From the IMG/VR virus record IMGVR_UViG_3300020401_001763, positions 1 through 64,000 of that record: a stretch of DNA of 64,000 nt, one strand, 5' to 3'. The position numbers and the translations under genes are program-made. The notes beneath the pieces are model-generated. The model saw only the letters and a program-made list of their open reading frames with translations, was not told the DNA's origin and ran no database searches. The first letter of the stretch is position 1. Every line of letters begins with the position of its first letter. Origin of the DNA: a virus. This document shows positions 48,895-58,514 of the stretch, one piece after another.

Positions 48895-49848
48895 ATGTCG
48901 CAAAATCCACATCTTAATAGAAGACCTAGAAGTTTTCAAGTAAGAAAAGTTAGAGAATCTCTTCCGGAGTATTTTACTGCTGATTTTCCAAAGCTCGTAT
49001 CTTTCTTAGAAAATTATTATGAGTTTATGGATTCTGATGGTCCTCATGGATTTGGAGAAGACAATAGAAGACTATTTGACACGCGTGACATACATGCGAC
49101 GCAGACTCAGTTTTTAAACAATCTTGTATCAGAAATTGCTGGTGGCTTAAAAACTGGTGAAAACTTTTCTGACGTAAGATTTGCTCTTACAAGACTTGCT
49201 CAATTTGCTCAACATAAAGGAAGTAGATTTTCTATTGAAGAGTTTTTTAGATTATTCTTTCAACAAGCTGCAGAAGTTGAATATCCTAAGAGACAGATAT
49301 TTACGGTTGGAGAATCAGAGATTGGTACGGAATCTCTAAAATTTATACAAAATGCTGAATTGTACCAGATCTTTTCGCTACTTATTAAAGTAGGTATAGA
49401 TACTTCTCAGTGGAGTGAGTTATATAAAAAGTTTGTACATCCTGCAGGATTTTTCTTTGCAGGAGAAGTTATAGTTGAAAGAGAAGCAAGTTTAAGTCTT
49501 TCTGCTCCGTTAGTTGTATTAGATTCAGCTGTTGGACCGATATTGACTTCTGAAGCTTTATTATCTCCGGTTTCATCGTTTACTCAGATGACTGGATTAA
49601 TTGATTCAGATGCTACAACATTTAGAGTAGGCTTAGACCAAATTGTAAGTGTATATCAAAATCTTTCGGCTCAACAAATTGATAAATTTTATTCTAATAC
49701 TGCACAACTTATTGGAGTTAACTCGTTCAAGTTTGATGATAGTGACATCGGAGACAGCGCAGGTGCAGCAAGACCTGACTTCTCGCTAACTACAGAGACT
49801 ATGGACAATGAAATGTTCACTAGATACACCAGTGATTCATCTTTCTAG
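48895..49848 (+). CDS. Baseplate wedge-associated structural protein
   Basis: This protein has 317 residues. LPEYFTADFPKLVSFLENYYEFMD (about 24-47), ALTRLAQFAQHKGSRFSIEEFFRLFF, YPKRQIFTVGESEIG and KKFVHPAGFFFAGEV are conserved motifs of marine T4-like baseplate genes following gp6. They correspond to part of the gp7-type wedge protein by position only. The C-terminal 90 residues look like a flexible linker with DSD repeats. The gene ends inside the next late promoter. Confidence 0.72.
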   Translation: MSQNPHLNRRPRSFQVRKVRESLPEYFTADFPKLVSFLENYYEFMDSDGPHGFGEDNRRLFDTRDIHATQTQFLNNLVSEIAGGLKTGENFSDVRFALTRLAQFAQHKGSRFSIEEFFRLFFQQAAEVEYPKRQIFTVGESEIGTESLKFIQNAELYQIFSLLIKVGIDTSQWSELYKKFVHPAGFFFAGEVIVEREASLSLSAPLVVLDSAVGPILTSEALLSPVSSFTQMTGLIDSDATTFRVGLDQIVSVYQNLSAQQIDKFYSNTAQLIGVNSFKFDDSDIGDSAGAARPDFSLTTETMDNEMFTRYTSDSSF

Positions 49849-49856
49849 TATAAATA
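49849..49856 (+). promoter_or_regulatory. T4-type late promoter
   Basis: TATAAATA at 49849-49856, touching the stop of the previous gene. AGGAA and ATG 49879 follow. Confidence 0.82.
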
Positions 49857-49878
49857 GAACAATATATCAGGAATTAAA

Positions 49879-50820
49879 ATGACTAGGCAAAACATTAATA
49901 TTGGTAGTTCAGCAAATGACGGTACAGGAGATACTCTTCGTACTGCTGGAACTAAAATAAATCAAAATTTAATAGAACTATATACCAGACTTGGTGGAGA
50001 CAGCGCTACGCTTTCAACCGGAGTATCGTTTACAGATAGTGCGGTTGTTTTTGAAGGAGCTTCCATAGATTCTCATGAAACGTTCTTGATAGCTACAGAT
50101 CCTACAGCCGATAGAACGATAAGTCTACCAAATGCCACTGGTACTATAGTGTTAAAAGATACCACTGACACATTAACGAATAAGACGTTAACTGCACCAA
50201 TTATATCAACTATTTCAAATACTGGTACGATTACGTTACCAACTTCTACTGACACATTAGTAGGAAGAGCTACAGCAGACACTTTAACAAATAAAACCTT
50301 AACGTCACCTACAATTTATAGGCCTAAGATTCAGCAATCAATAATTGATTCAGCTGGAGCCACTATGATCAACCTAACTTCTACTTCAAGTGCTGTTAAT
50401 AATTTAAAGATAACTAACCAAGTGTCTGGAAGTAATCCAACAGTTCAAGCTGAAGGAGCTGATACAAATATTAACTTAAAACTAAACGGGCAAGGAAAAG
50501 GTTCTGTAGAAGTATCTAAACTTGCTTATACTTCTGCCACAGAAACGGCAGATGGAGCGGTAGATTCTGCAGCCTCTCTTATTATTTGTAATAAGTCTGG
50601 CTCGCTTGCATTAGCTTTAGGCCCAGGAACTACTGCAGGAGAATTTAAAATTTTTACAAACATTGGAACCGGTACCGCAACAGTTACTCCGCATCCTTTT
50701 GCTCAAGGTACCTCTTTTGATGTAACACAGAATAATGCAACACAGTGTATATGGAATGGAACCAGCTGGTTTATGCTAGCAGGCGCGGATTCAGCCGGCA
50801 CTGGTGTAACAATTACGTAG
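49879..50820 (+). CDS. Tail-fibre-like structural protein
   Basis: This 313-residue protein begins TRQNINIGSSANDGTGDTLRTAG, a common N-terminal attachment motif of phage structural proteins, followed by DTLTNKTLT repeats (about 96 and 133) typical of fibre shafts and a C-terminal beta domain with KSGSLALALGPG and NGTSWFMLAG. It is likely a short fibre or decorating protein on the baseplate. A receptor is not identifiable. Confidence 0.75.
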   Translation: MTRQNINIGSSANDGTGDTLRTAGTKINQNLIELYTRLGGDSATLSTGVSFTDSAVVFEGASIDSHETFLIATDPTADRTISLPNATGTIVLKDTTDTLTNKTLTAPIISTISNTGTITLPTSTDTLVGRATADTLTNKTLTSPTIYRPKIQQSIIDSAGATMINLTSTSSAVNNLKITNQVSGSNPTVQAEGADTNINLKLNGQGKGSVEVSKLAYTSATETADGAVDSAASLIICNKSGSLALALGPGTTAGEFKIFTNIGTGTATVTPHPFAQGTSFDVTQNNATQCIWNGTSWFMLAGADSAGTGVTIT

Positions 50821-50829
50821 AGATAAAAA

Positions 50830-52209
50830 ATGACAGCAATTATTACAGATCCTCTAAAAAGACAATTAACTCAAACTATTTTTAACGAGGTTACAGCTCA
50901 AACTGCTAGATACTACATCGGAATTGGTAGGTCGGAAGCGTGGGACAGTGCGGAGACTGTTCCAACTCCAATAGATAATCCAAGATCTATTAGAAATGCT
51001 CGAGCATCTATGCAGTCTATAAAAACAGCAGGAGACGTTACATTTACTATTCCTAGATATAACTGGTCTTCAGGCGCAATATATAATGGTTATGACGATA
51101 ATCTTACAGAGATTCCAGCTACAAATCAATATTACGTTCTTACAGAAGATAACCAAGTTTATATAGTACTTCAAGGTGGTAAAGATGCTAATGGTAATTC
51201 TACTGCTTCTACAGTAAAACCAACTGGAACTTCTGTAAAACCATTTAAAACTGCAGATGGTTATGTATGGAAATTTTTATTTGCTCTTAGCGCAACAAGA
51301 GCAAGTAAGTTCTTATCAGCAAACTTTGTACCAGTAGAAAAAATATTAGATTCTGCCGGTGGTGCAGGATTAAGTTCTTTAGAGGCACAACAGGCATCTG
51401 TTCAAGATGCTGCGTCAGCTGGTCAGATTATTGGAATCAACGTAACTGCAGGAGGAAGTGGCTATACTTCACCTCCAACTGTAACAATTGACGGAGATGG
51501 AAAAGCCGCGGCTGCCACAGCAACTGTTTCTGGTGGAGCAGTGGTAAAAATTGAATTAGACTCAAGCGCAGACAGTGCTATAACCATGGGACACGGATAT
51601 AATTTTGCTAGCGTGTCTATAACTGGCGGCGGTGGTGCTGGTGCAGTAGCACGAGCAATCATTGGACCAGATAGCGGGATGGGCGCTGACTGTAGAAACG
51701 AACTTAAAGCTACTTCTCTTATGTTTAATACAAAACCAGCAGGAACAGAAACAGGAGATTTTGTAGTAGGTAATGATTTTAGACAAATCGTACTTATGAG
51801 AAATCCAAGAAAAGGAACTGTAGATTCTGACTTTACGGCAGCTACTGGTAGAGTATTAAAGTTTTTACAAGTAACGAGCAACACAGACGCTGCAAACTTT
51901 ACTGTTGACACTGAAATAACAGGTGGTTCAACTGGAGCTAAAGCTTATGTTGATGATATAGACAGTGATAAAGTATACTATCACCAATCAGAAGAGACTG
52001 GATTTAAACCTTTTCAAGAAGGCGAAGCTATATCTGGTGGTGGTAACTCGGCAAACTTAGTAGCAGTTGGTGTAGATGCAGACAGTGATGCATTTACAAG
52101 AGATGATGTCTTAAATACTAGTGGAGAGATATTATACATAGAAAATAGAGCACCAGTAGTACGAGCGTCTAATCAAACAGAAGATATAAAAATTGTAGTA
52201 ACACTATAA
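50830..52209 (+). CDS. gp8: Baseplate wedge gp8-like
   Basis: This protein has 459 residues. The N-terminus TAIITDPLKRQLTQTIFNEV, with YYIGIGRSEAW and VPTPIDNPRS, and the C-terminus GEILYIENRAPVVRASNQTE, with DIKIVVTL at the end, are the gp8-type blocks. A central Gly/Ala-rich insert with VTAGGSGYTSPPTVTI and SITGGGGAGA (about 205-280) is a repeated beta module. It is a structural subunit of the wedge. Confidence 0.85.
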   Translation: MTAIITDPLKRQLTQTIFNEVTAQTARYYIGIGRSEAWDSAETVPTPIDNPRSIRNARASMQSIKTAGDVTFTIPRYNWSSGAIYNGYDDNLTEIPATNQYYVLTEDNQVYIVLQGGKDANGNSTASTVKPTGTSVKPFKTADGYVWKFLFALSATRASKFLSANFVPVEKILDSAGGAGLSSLEAQQASVQDAASAGQIIGINVTAGGSGYTSPPTVTIDGDGKAAAATATVSGGAVVKIELDSSADSAITMGHGYNFASVSITGGGGAGAVARAIIGPDSGMGADCRNELKATSLMFNTKPAGTETGDFVVGNDFRQIVLMRNPRKGTVDSDFTAATGRVLKFLQVTSNTDAANFTVDTEITGGSTGAKAYVDDIDSDKVYYHQSEETGFKPFQEGEAISGGGNSANLVAVGVDADSDAFTRDDVLNTSGEILYIENRAPVVRASNQTEDIKIVVTL

Positions 52210-52219
52210 GGCGAAAATA

Positions 52220-55200
52220 ATGGCGACAAATCTTACTAATACAACCTTTGCTACTACCTATAAAGATGATTTTGCGGACAGTGATAACTTTCACAGAATA
52301 CTTTTTAATTCAGGTAGAGCACTTCAGGCAAGAGAACTAACTCAAAGCCAAACTATCATGCAAAGAGAGATGCAGAGGTTTGGTGATAATATATTTAAAG
52401 AAGGAGCAGTTGTTCGACCGGGTGGTGCTAATATTAATCAAAAGTTTGAGTTTGTAAAACTTGACACTTCAATAAATACACTTCCAGCAGACATTAGTAC
52501 ACTAGTAGGTACTTCATTTACAGGTCAAACTTCTGGAGTAATTGCAAAAGTTCTTGAAGTAGTCGCAGCTTCAGGTAGTGATCCAGCAACGTTATATGTC
52601 CAATACACTAATACAAGTTCAGCTCTTGCTGGAACTTCCACTATTAGAATGACTAACGGTGAAGATATTAATAATGGTAGTGATACACTTACAGTTCAAA
52701 CTACTAATACTACTGCTAATCCAGCCACCGGTGTCGGTACGCAAGTAACTCTACTATCTGGTGTTTACTATGCCAGAGGACATTTTGTATTTACTCAAGA
52801 TCAATCTAAAATTATATCAAAATACACAGATACTCCAGACGCAAACGTTGGATTTAAAGTTGTAGAAGAAATTGTAACCGCTGCAGATAATACGGCTTTG
52901 TATGATAATCAAGGTAGTGTTCCAAACTTAGCTGCACCGGGAGCCGACAGATACAGAATCAGATTAACTATAGCTCTTGACACAGAAGTAGATTCGGACG
53001 AAAATTTTGTAACCGTTGCCGTAGTTAAAAAAGGCGTGATATATAATGCGATTAATGCTAATGATGCGTATAACGTGCCGAACGAAGTTGTAGCTAAAAG
53101 AATATTTGAAAACTCTGGAGACTATTTTGTAAAACCTTTTACAACTAGATTCGATTTAGACTCAGACAATACTAAACTTCAGCTAGTCGTAAGTGCTGGT
53201 ACCGCAGTGGTCGATGGATTCAGAGCTTCTAGAACGTTCCCAACCACGTTAAGAATTAATAGATCAACTCAAACTACCACGATCAATAACGAAGTAGTTG
53301 CAGCTGATTATGGTAACTTCGTAATAGTCAATCCTAACGTAGATTCTGATACTCAAGGTGTTCCTAATATAAACGTATTTCAAAAGCTTACACTAAAAAA
53401 TGATTCAGATTTTCAAGGGACAACGATAGGTACGGCCAGAGTTAAAGCCATTGACGAAGACGGTATTAACTTAAAATATAATTTGTTCGACGTAAAGATG
53501 AACGCTGGTCAAGCTTTTAGAAACGTAAAAAGTATTGGAACAAGTATAACTGATTACTTTAATCCTATATTAGAAAATAATAAAGCAGTAATCAAAGAAA
53601 CTTCTAATAGTAGCAGTTTGTTTCTTCTACCTAGACCAAGACCGAAAGCGCTTACAGATATATCTTTAACTGTACAAGAAAGATTTGTCGCAGCCACTGA
53701 TGGTGTCGGCACAGCCTCTATTTCGTTATCCGGAACCGGAGAAACTTTTGCAAATACCGACGATTGGATCATTGGTTCTGATAGTAATATCATATCACCA
53801 AGTACACTATTTGACAATCCATCGGTTGGTGGTGTTGGTACTCAATCGTCAACAATAACCGGACTACCGGCAAATAAAACTTTAGAAATTCTTGCTTATG
53901 TTAATAAAGCTAATGCTTCAGTTAAAACAAAAACTCTTAGCACTAGATCTATTAGTGTAGGTATTCAAACAGATGCTATCACAGGTAAACAGTTCTTGCC
54001 GTTAAATAGAGCTGATATATTTTCAGTTAACGAAGTTCTTAAAGATGGTGATAGTAATATTAGTTACATAGACAGATTTACTCTTGATAATGGACAAAGA
54101 GATAATCACTATGACTTAGGAAGACTCGTACTTAAGGGTGGTCAATCTGCTCCGGCCGGCAGTGTGTTTATTAATTATCAACACTTCGAACACGGAGTGT
54201 CTGGAGACTTTTTTGCGATTAATTCTTACACCGGTCAAGTTAATTATGATCAGATTCCAAAGCACAGACTTTCTGATGGTAGAACTATTCCATTGAGAGA
54301 TGTTTTAGACTTCAGACCAGTCATGGATTCTGATGGAGAATTCGCAGGTGGAATTGCAAGAGCTATCAAGCAACCTAGGACTAACACTTTAATTCAGGCT
54401 GACATAGAATACTTCTTAGCCACAGCAGGTAAACTTGTAATTGATAGGAATGGTATCATAAGATTTATAAGAGGTAATCCAGCATTTTCACCTGTAACTC
54501 CGGACAAGCCAGATGGAACTCTAGGTTTATATGATATTAAACTTAACGCCAATACCGGTAACGATTCAGATGTGGCTGTAAGAAAGATAGAGCACAAAAG
54601 ATTTACTATGAAAGATATTGGATTCTTGGAAAAAAGAATCGATAAATTAGAAGAAGTAACCTCACTTAGCGCTCTTGAATTAGATACAAAACATTTTCAA
54701 GTTCTAGATTCTGCTGGAAATGATAGAACAAAAGGTGGATTCTTTATCGATAACTTTACAACGCACTCTCTTTCAGCTATCGATCCTATTGAATATAGAG
54801 CGGCATTAGATCCTGTTGAGCATTGTATAAGACCTACATTTACAGAAGAAAATATTAGACTTATATATGACTCAGCTCAATCTACAGGCGTTAGAAAGAT
54901 TGGTGATAACATTTACTTAGAGCATGAAGAAATAGAATACATAAATCAAGATTTAGCGAGTAAAGCTATCCAAATTAATCCTTTCTCAGTAGTAGTATAT
55001 GAAGGAACCACTACACTTTCTCCTGCTTCAGACGAATGGAGAGACGTTAATAGATTAGCTGATAAAACTGTCCCAGGTGGAACTAGACTTTCAACTAATC
55101 AAGCTTACAATTGGAATAACTGGTCATGGAACTGGGGTGGTATAGCTACAGAAAATCTTAAAGTTGGTTCTTCAACAGGAGCCATAGCAGGTACAGTAAA

Positions 55201-56257
55201 CAGAGTTGTCAGTGAAGAAACAGTACTTGAACTTGTAGAAGATAGAGTTACTCAAACAGCACTGTTACCGTTTATGAGATCAAGAAAAGTCTTCTTTAAA
55301 GTTCAAGGGATGAGACCAAATACTCGAGTGTTCCCTTTCTTTGATGGTACACTTATATCTGATTTTACAAGATCAGAAGCTTTTCAGTTTTACTCAGATG
55401 CTACAGAAGATTTTGGTAATACTTTAAAAGGAGCAACTACTCATCCTGATGGATCTTCAACTCTTACCACTAATGGTGATGGCGAAATAACAGGTTCATT
55501 TATCGTGCCTAATAACGATAATATCAAGTTCAGAGTAGGACAAGTAGAATTTAAGATAATGGATATCAGCGCAAACAACGAAGCAGACGCTGCAGCGATA
55601 GCAAAAGCTCCATACTCTGCAAAAGGATTCTTAGATACTAAAGAAGCAACTTATCAATCTACTCGAGTACTTAACGTTCAAGGCGTAAGAATAAGAGATA
55701 ACGCTAGGTATCAAGTTGATGACGGCGGAGACAATAACCACGGCAAAGGCACTGTAATAAGCGATGCTAACTTAGTGACTGGTACTACTAATACATGGTC
55801 AAGCGATCCTAATGCTAATACTTATGGAAACTGGGCTAATGAATTTGCGGGTCTAGGTTCAGATCCATTGGATCCTTTTGGAGGTGCTGGGGCGCAGATC
55901 GATACTAATAACAACGACGCGCCTGATAATGGTACACATTGTTGTACAGCCGCTGAAAAGCGAGGAGATATGTCATTTACTGAAGTCAAAAAGTTAAGAG
56001 CTTGGCATAGAAAACAGTCTGTCATCTGGCAAGAAGGTTATGATATTTGGGGTAAGATAATAGCTGATAACTTAGTAGCAAAGTCACAATGGCAATCTGA
56101 TAGAGTTAGAGATTTTTATGACAATAAGATCAATGGTAAGTACTCTATAGGAGCGCTTTACGCAGACATTGTTATTACTCCAATGTCGATGTTAATAGGA
56201 ACATATCAGGTGATGAAGAAAAAATTTGAATTAAAGGATATAAGAAAATGGCAGTAA
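52220..56257 (+). CDS. Large baseplate/tail structural protein (DUF4815-type)
   Basis: This protein has 1345 residues. The N-terminal NFHRILFNSGRALQARELTQSQ (about 23-44), with REMQRFGDNIFKEGAVV, is the DUF4815 (PF16075) signature found in long marine myovirus baseplate proteins. The middle is beta-rich with repeated short motifs such as LDTSINTLPADI. The remaining part has RHPLRDVLDFRPV-like sequence and a helical region KDIGFLEKRIDKLEEVTSL near 800. A glycine/Asn-rich segment comes near 1180-1260, and at about 1245 two adjacent cysteines (HCC). It is the largest protein here, possibly in the gp10/gp7 position. Confidence 0.75.
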   Translation: MATNLTNTTFATTYKDDFADSDNFHRILFNSGRALQARELTQSQTIMQREMQRFGDNIFKEGAVVRPGGANINQKFEFVKLDTSINTLPADISTLVGTSFTGQTSGVIAKVLEVVAASGSDPATLYVQYTNTSSALAGTSTIRMTNGEDINNGSDTLTVQTTNTTANPATGVGTQVTLLSGVYYARGHFVFTQDQSKIISKYTDTPDANVGFKVVEEIVTAADNTALYDNQGSVPNLAAPGADRYRIRLTIALDTEVDSDENFVTVAVVKKGVIYNAINANDAYNVPNEVVAKRIFENSGDYFVKPFTTRFDLDSDNTKLQLVVSAGTAVVDGFRASRTFPTTLRINRSTQTTTINNEVVAADYGNFVIVNPNVDSDTQGVPNINVFQKLTLKNDSDFQGTTIGTARVKAIDEDGINLKYNLFDVKMNAGQAFRNVKSIGTSITDYFNPILENNKAVIKETSNSSSLFLLPRPRPKALTDISLTVQERFVAATDGVGTASISLSGTGETFANTDDWIIGSDSNIISPSTLFDNPSVGGVGTQSSTITGLPANKTLEILAYVNKANASVKTKTLSTRSISVGIQTDAITGKQFLPLNRADIFSVNEVLKDGDSNISYIDRFTLDNGQRDNHYDLGRLVLKGGQSAPAGSVFINYQHFEHGVSGDFFAINSYTGQVNYDQIPKHRLSDGRTIPLRDVLDFRPVMDSDGEFAGGIARAIKQPRTNTLIQADIEYFLATAGKLVIDRNGIIRFIRGNPAFSPVTPDKPDGTLGLYDIKLNANTGNDSDVAVRKIEHKRFTMKDIGFLEKRIDKLEEVTSLSALELDTKHFQVLDSAGNDRTKGGFFIDNFTTHSLSAIDPIEYRAALDPVEHCIRPTFTEENIRLIYDSAQSTGVRKIGDNIYLEHEEIEYINQDLASKAIQINPFSVVVYEGTTTLSPASDEWRDVNRLADKTVPGGTRLSTNQAYNWNNWSWNWGGIATENLKVGSSTGAIAGTVNRVVSEETVLELVEDRVTQTALLPFMRSRKVFFKVQGMRPNTRVFPFFDGTLISDFTRSEAFQFYSDATEDFGNTLKGATTHPDGSSTLTTNGDGEITGSFIVPNNDNIKFRVGQVEFKIMDISANNEADAAAIAKAPYSAKGFLDTKEATYQSTRVLNVQGVRIRDNARYQVDDGGDNNHGKGTVISDANLVTGTTNTWSSDPNANTYGNWANEFAGLGSDPLDPFGGAGAQIDTNNNDAPDNGTHCCTAAEKRGDMSFTEVKKLRAWHRKQSVIWQEGYDIWGKIIADNLVAKSQWQSDRVRDFYDNKINGKYSIGALYADIVITPMSMLIGTYQVMKKKFELKDIRKWQ

Positions 56258-57828
56258 CCTCTCTAGGCTATCAAGTCAATAAGCAACCAATTGCGCAATC
56301 GTTTTACGTAGATGAACCACTTGGAGTCTACTGTACGAAAGTAGATTTATTCTTCGCTCAAAAAGATGCGGCTCTTCCTGTACAAATTCAAATAAGACCA
56401 ATGGTTAATGGCTTTCCTTCCGGAAGTGATATTATTCCTGGGTCCACTGTAGTTTTACCATCTGGCTCAGTTAACGTCGATACAGTTGGTCCAGAGCTTA
56501 CACCTACTACTTTTACTTTTCAAGAGCCAATATTTTTAAAAGGCACACAAGATTATGCTTTAGTTGTAATTGCTGATTCTAAAGATTATCAAATTTATAT
56601 AGCTGAGATTAATGAATTTACTTTTGGTTCTACTGAAAGAAGAGTAAATAAACAACCAACATTAGGAAGTCTGTTTTATTCTCAGAATGGAGTTACATTC
56701 ACTCCTGCGCAAAACCAAGATCTTTCTTTTAAACTATATCAAGCTAAATTTACCAGAACTACTGGTAATATCGTACTTCATAATGCTTCGGTACCTAAGA
56801 AAAAACTAGTAAAAAATCCAGTCACTGTGACTTCAGGTAGTCAAGAAGTGAGAATAAGACATATTGGTCATGGCCTTGTAGTTGGAAATAAAGTAACTAT
56901 TACTGGCGTAGATTCAGCTGGTGTTGGTGGCATATCAAAATCAAGTATTGAAGGCGCCAGAAGACCAATTACTAAAGTTGACTTTAGTGGTTACACGTTT
57001 AACGCAGATTCTGCTGCAGACTCAGATGCTATCGGAGGTGGTTCAGATATTTTAATTACAAAGAACATACCTTTCAGCATTTTATATCCACACGCTGCGG
57101 TATTGCAACCTAGAGGAACTCATGTTGCAGCTGGTGTTAAAACATCTACCGGTAAATCTTTTGCTGGATCGGAAACTGCTTTTCAAAAATTATCTGATTT
57201 TGAACCTATTAAACTTAATCAAAATAATCAGGCAGATAAAGTTTATGTCGTAGGTCATGATAGTGCTGAAGCCGAAGAGCTAGGCGCAGGTAATAAGTCT
57301 ATGGACGTAAAAATTAACATAGCCACTGAAGATTCTAACGTTGCTCCTATGATCGACATGCAAAGAATGTCAATGTCATTGATTGATAATATTATCGATA
57401 AGCAAGATTCATCAGCAACTAGTGGATTTAACGTGCCAATTTCTTTTGTCAATGAAACTTCGGCCACTGGTGGTACTTCGGCGGCAAAACACTTAACTAA
57501 AATCGTTACACTAGCAGAAGAAGCAGTTGGACTAAAAATAATAGCCAGTGCCAATAAACCAAATGGAACAGACTTTCAGCTTTTCTTTAGAACAGCAACT
57601 TCTGATGAAATCATAACTGACAATGACTTTACTTTACTCGCGCCAGAAGCTAATATACCTACAGACGATAACCCAGGAAGATATAGAGAACATAGATTCT
57701 TGGCTGGAGGACAAAACGGTGCGTTACCTGGGTTTAGTAAGTTTCAGATCAAGATCGTCATGAGAAGTACTAACGCGGCCAAAGTGCCAAGGATTAAAGA
57801 TTTAAGAATTATAGCATTGAGCGTATAA
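56248..57828 (+). CDS. Conserved baseplate/tail structural protein
   Basis: This 526-residue protein overlaps the DUF4815 gene by 10 nt. PIAQSFYVDEPLGVYCTKVDLFFAQKD (about 15-41), VQIQIRPMVNGFPSGS and QDYALVVIADSKDYQIYIAEI (about 110-130) are conserved in this position across marine T4-like phages. The middle has a SGSQEVRIRHIGHGLVVGNKVTI module, like a beta domain that recurs in fibre proteins. It probably binds its large neighbour. Confidence 0.7.
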   Translation: MAVTSLGYQVNKQPIAQSFYVDEPLGVYCTKVDLFFAQKDAALPVQIQIRPMVNGFPSGSDIIPGSTVVLPSGSVNVDTVGPELTPTTFTFQEPIFLKGTQDYALVVIADSKDYQIYIAEINEFTFGSTERRVNKQPTLGSLFYSQNGVTFTPAQNQDLSFKLYQAKFTRTTGNIVLHNASVPKKKLVKNPVTVTSGSQEVRIRHIGHGLVVGNKVTITGVDSAGVGGISKSSIEGARRPITKVDFSGYTFNADSAADSDAIGGGSDILITKNIPFSILYPHAAVLQPRGTHVAAGVKTSTGKSFAGSETAFQKLSDFEPIKLNQNNQADKVYVVGHDSAEAEELGAGNKSMDVKINIATEDSNVAPMIDMQRMSMSLIDNIIDKQDSSATSGFNVPISFVNETSATGGTSAAKHLTKIVTLAEEAVGLKIIASANKPNGTDFQLFFRTATSDEIITDNDFTLLAPEANIPTDDNPGRYREHRFLAGGQNGALPGFSKFQIKIVMRSTNAAKVPRIKDLRIIALSV

Positions 57829-57830
57829 TT

Positions 57831-58055
57831 ATGGCAAAAATTAAAGTTGAGAACCACCCTGGTTATGTTCGTGATACTCTTACAGGTGCTATTTTGAACA
57901 CTAATGTAGAAGAAATTAGAGCGGCTAAAGCTAGAAAAGCTGCGAAAGAAAAAGAAAAAGAAGATATAAATAACTTAAAGAATGAAGTAAGTGATATAAA
58001 GCTTATGCTAAATACAATTATAGAGAAATTAGATGGCAGCAAGAACAACAGTTAA
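57831..58055 (+). CDS. Small coiled-coil structural accessory
   Basis: This protein has 74 residues. A short head (KVENHPGYVRDTLTGAILNT) is followed by a lysine/alanine/glutamate-rich coil (about 28-68). Such genes accompany fibre genes in marine T4-like phages. It may trimerise a fibre or serve as an assembly chaperone. The start has two bases between it and the preceding stop. Confidence 0.62.
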   Translation: MAKIKVENHPGYVRDTLTGAILNTNVEEIRAAKARKAAKEKEKEDINNLKNEVSDIKLMLNTIIEKLDGSKNNS

Positions 58056-58512
58056 TCTTACCGATCCAGTATCAACCTGGGTTACTAAGACAAATACCAT
58101 ATCCACTGACATAGGTGACAGAACGCAGTTCGACGCGCAGATTGTAGCAGGTAACGCCGATTCTAACTTAGTCGCGGCTATTAACTTTTCAATCAACAAT
58201 GCTGGAACCGACTCGGCGGCTGTAATAATTCTCACGAGATCGAGTATATCCGCTATAGACTCTGGTGGTGATGGAGCTCTATCATACGACTCAGCAACTG
58301 GAGTTATAACATATAGGGGACCATCTTCAGCTGAAGTTAGAGCACACTTTCAAAAAGATAGTGCTAATGGAATTGCATTTGATTCATCAACTGGTAGATT
58401 CTCTATAGCACCTAACACTATTACCAGTGCAGACTTTAATAACGCAACAACGCTAACTATTAAAGATGTAAATGGTACGACAGTAAAGACGATGTTTTCA
58501 CCGGGTAGTTAA
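58033..58512 (+). CDS. Small tail-fibre-like protein
   Basis: This 159-residue protein starts within the end of the coil protein. It has a strand-rich sequence with repeated D/S/G turns (GDRTQFDAQIV, ALSYDSATGVITYRGPSSAEV and FDSSTGRFSIAP). That pattern (DSATGVITY then STGRFSI) is typical of phage-fibre shaft repeats. It might be a fibre tip or connector. Confidence 0.65.
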   Translation: MAARTTVNLTDPVSTWVTKTNTISTDIGDRTQFDAQIVAGNADSNLVAAINFSINNAGTDSAAVIILTRSSISAIDSGGDGALSYDSATGVITYRGPSSAEVRAHFQKDSANGIAFDSSTGRFSIAPNTITSADFNNATTLTIKDVNGTTVKTMFSPGS

Positions 58513-58514
58513 AA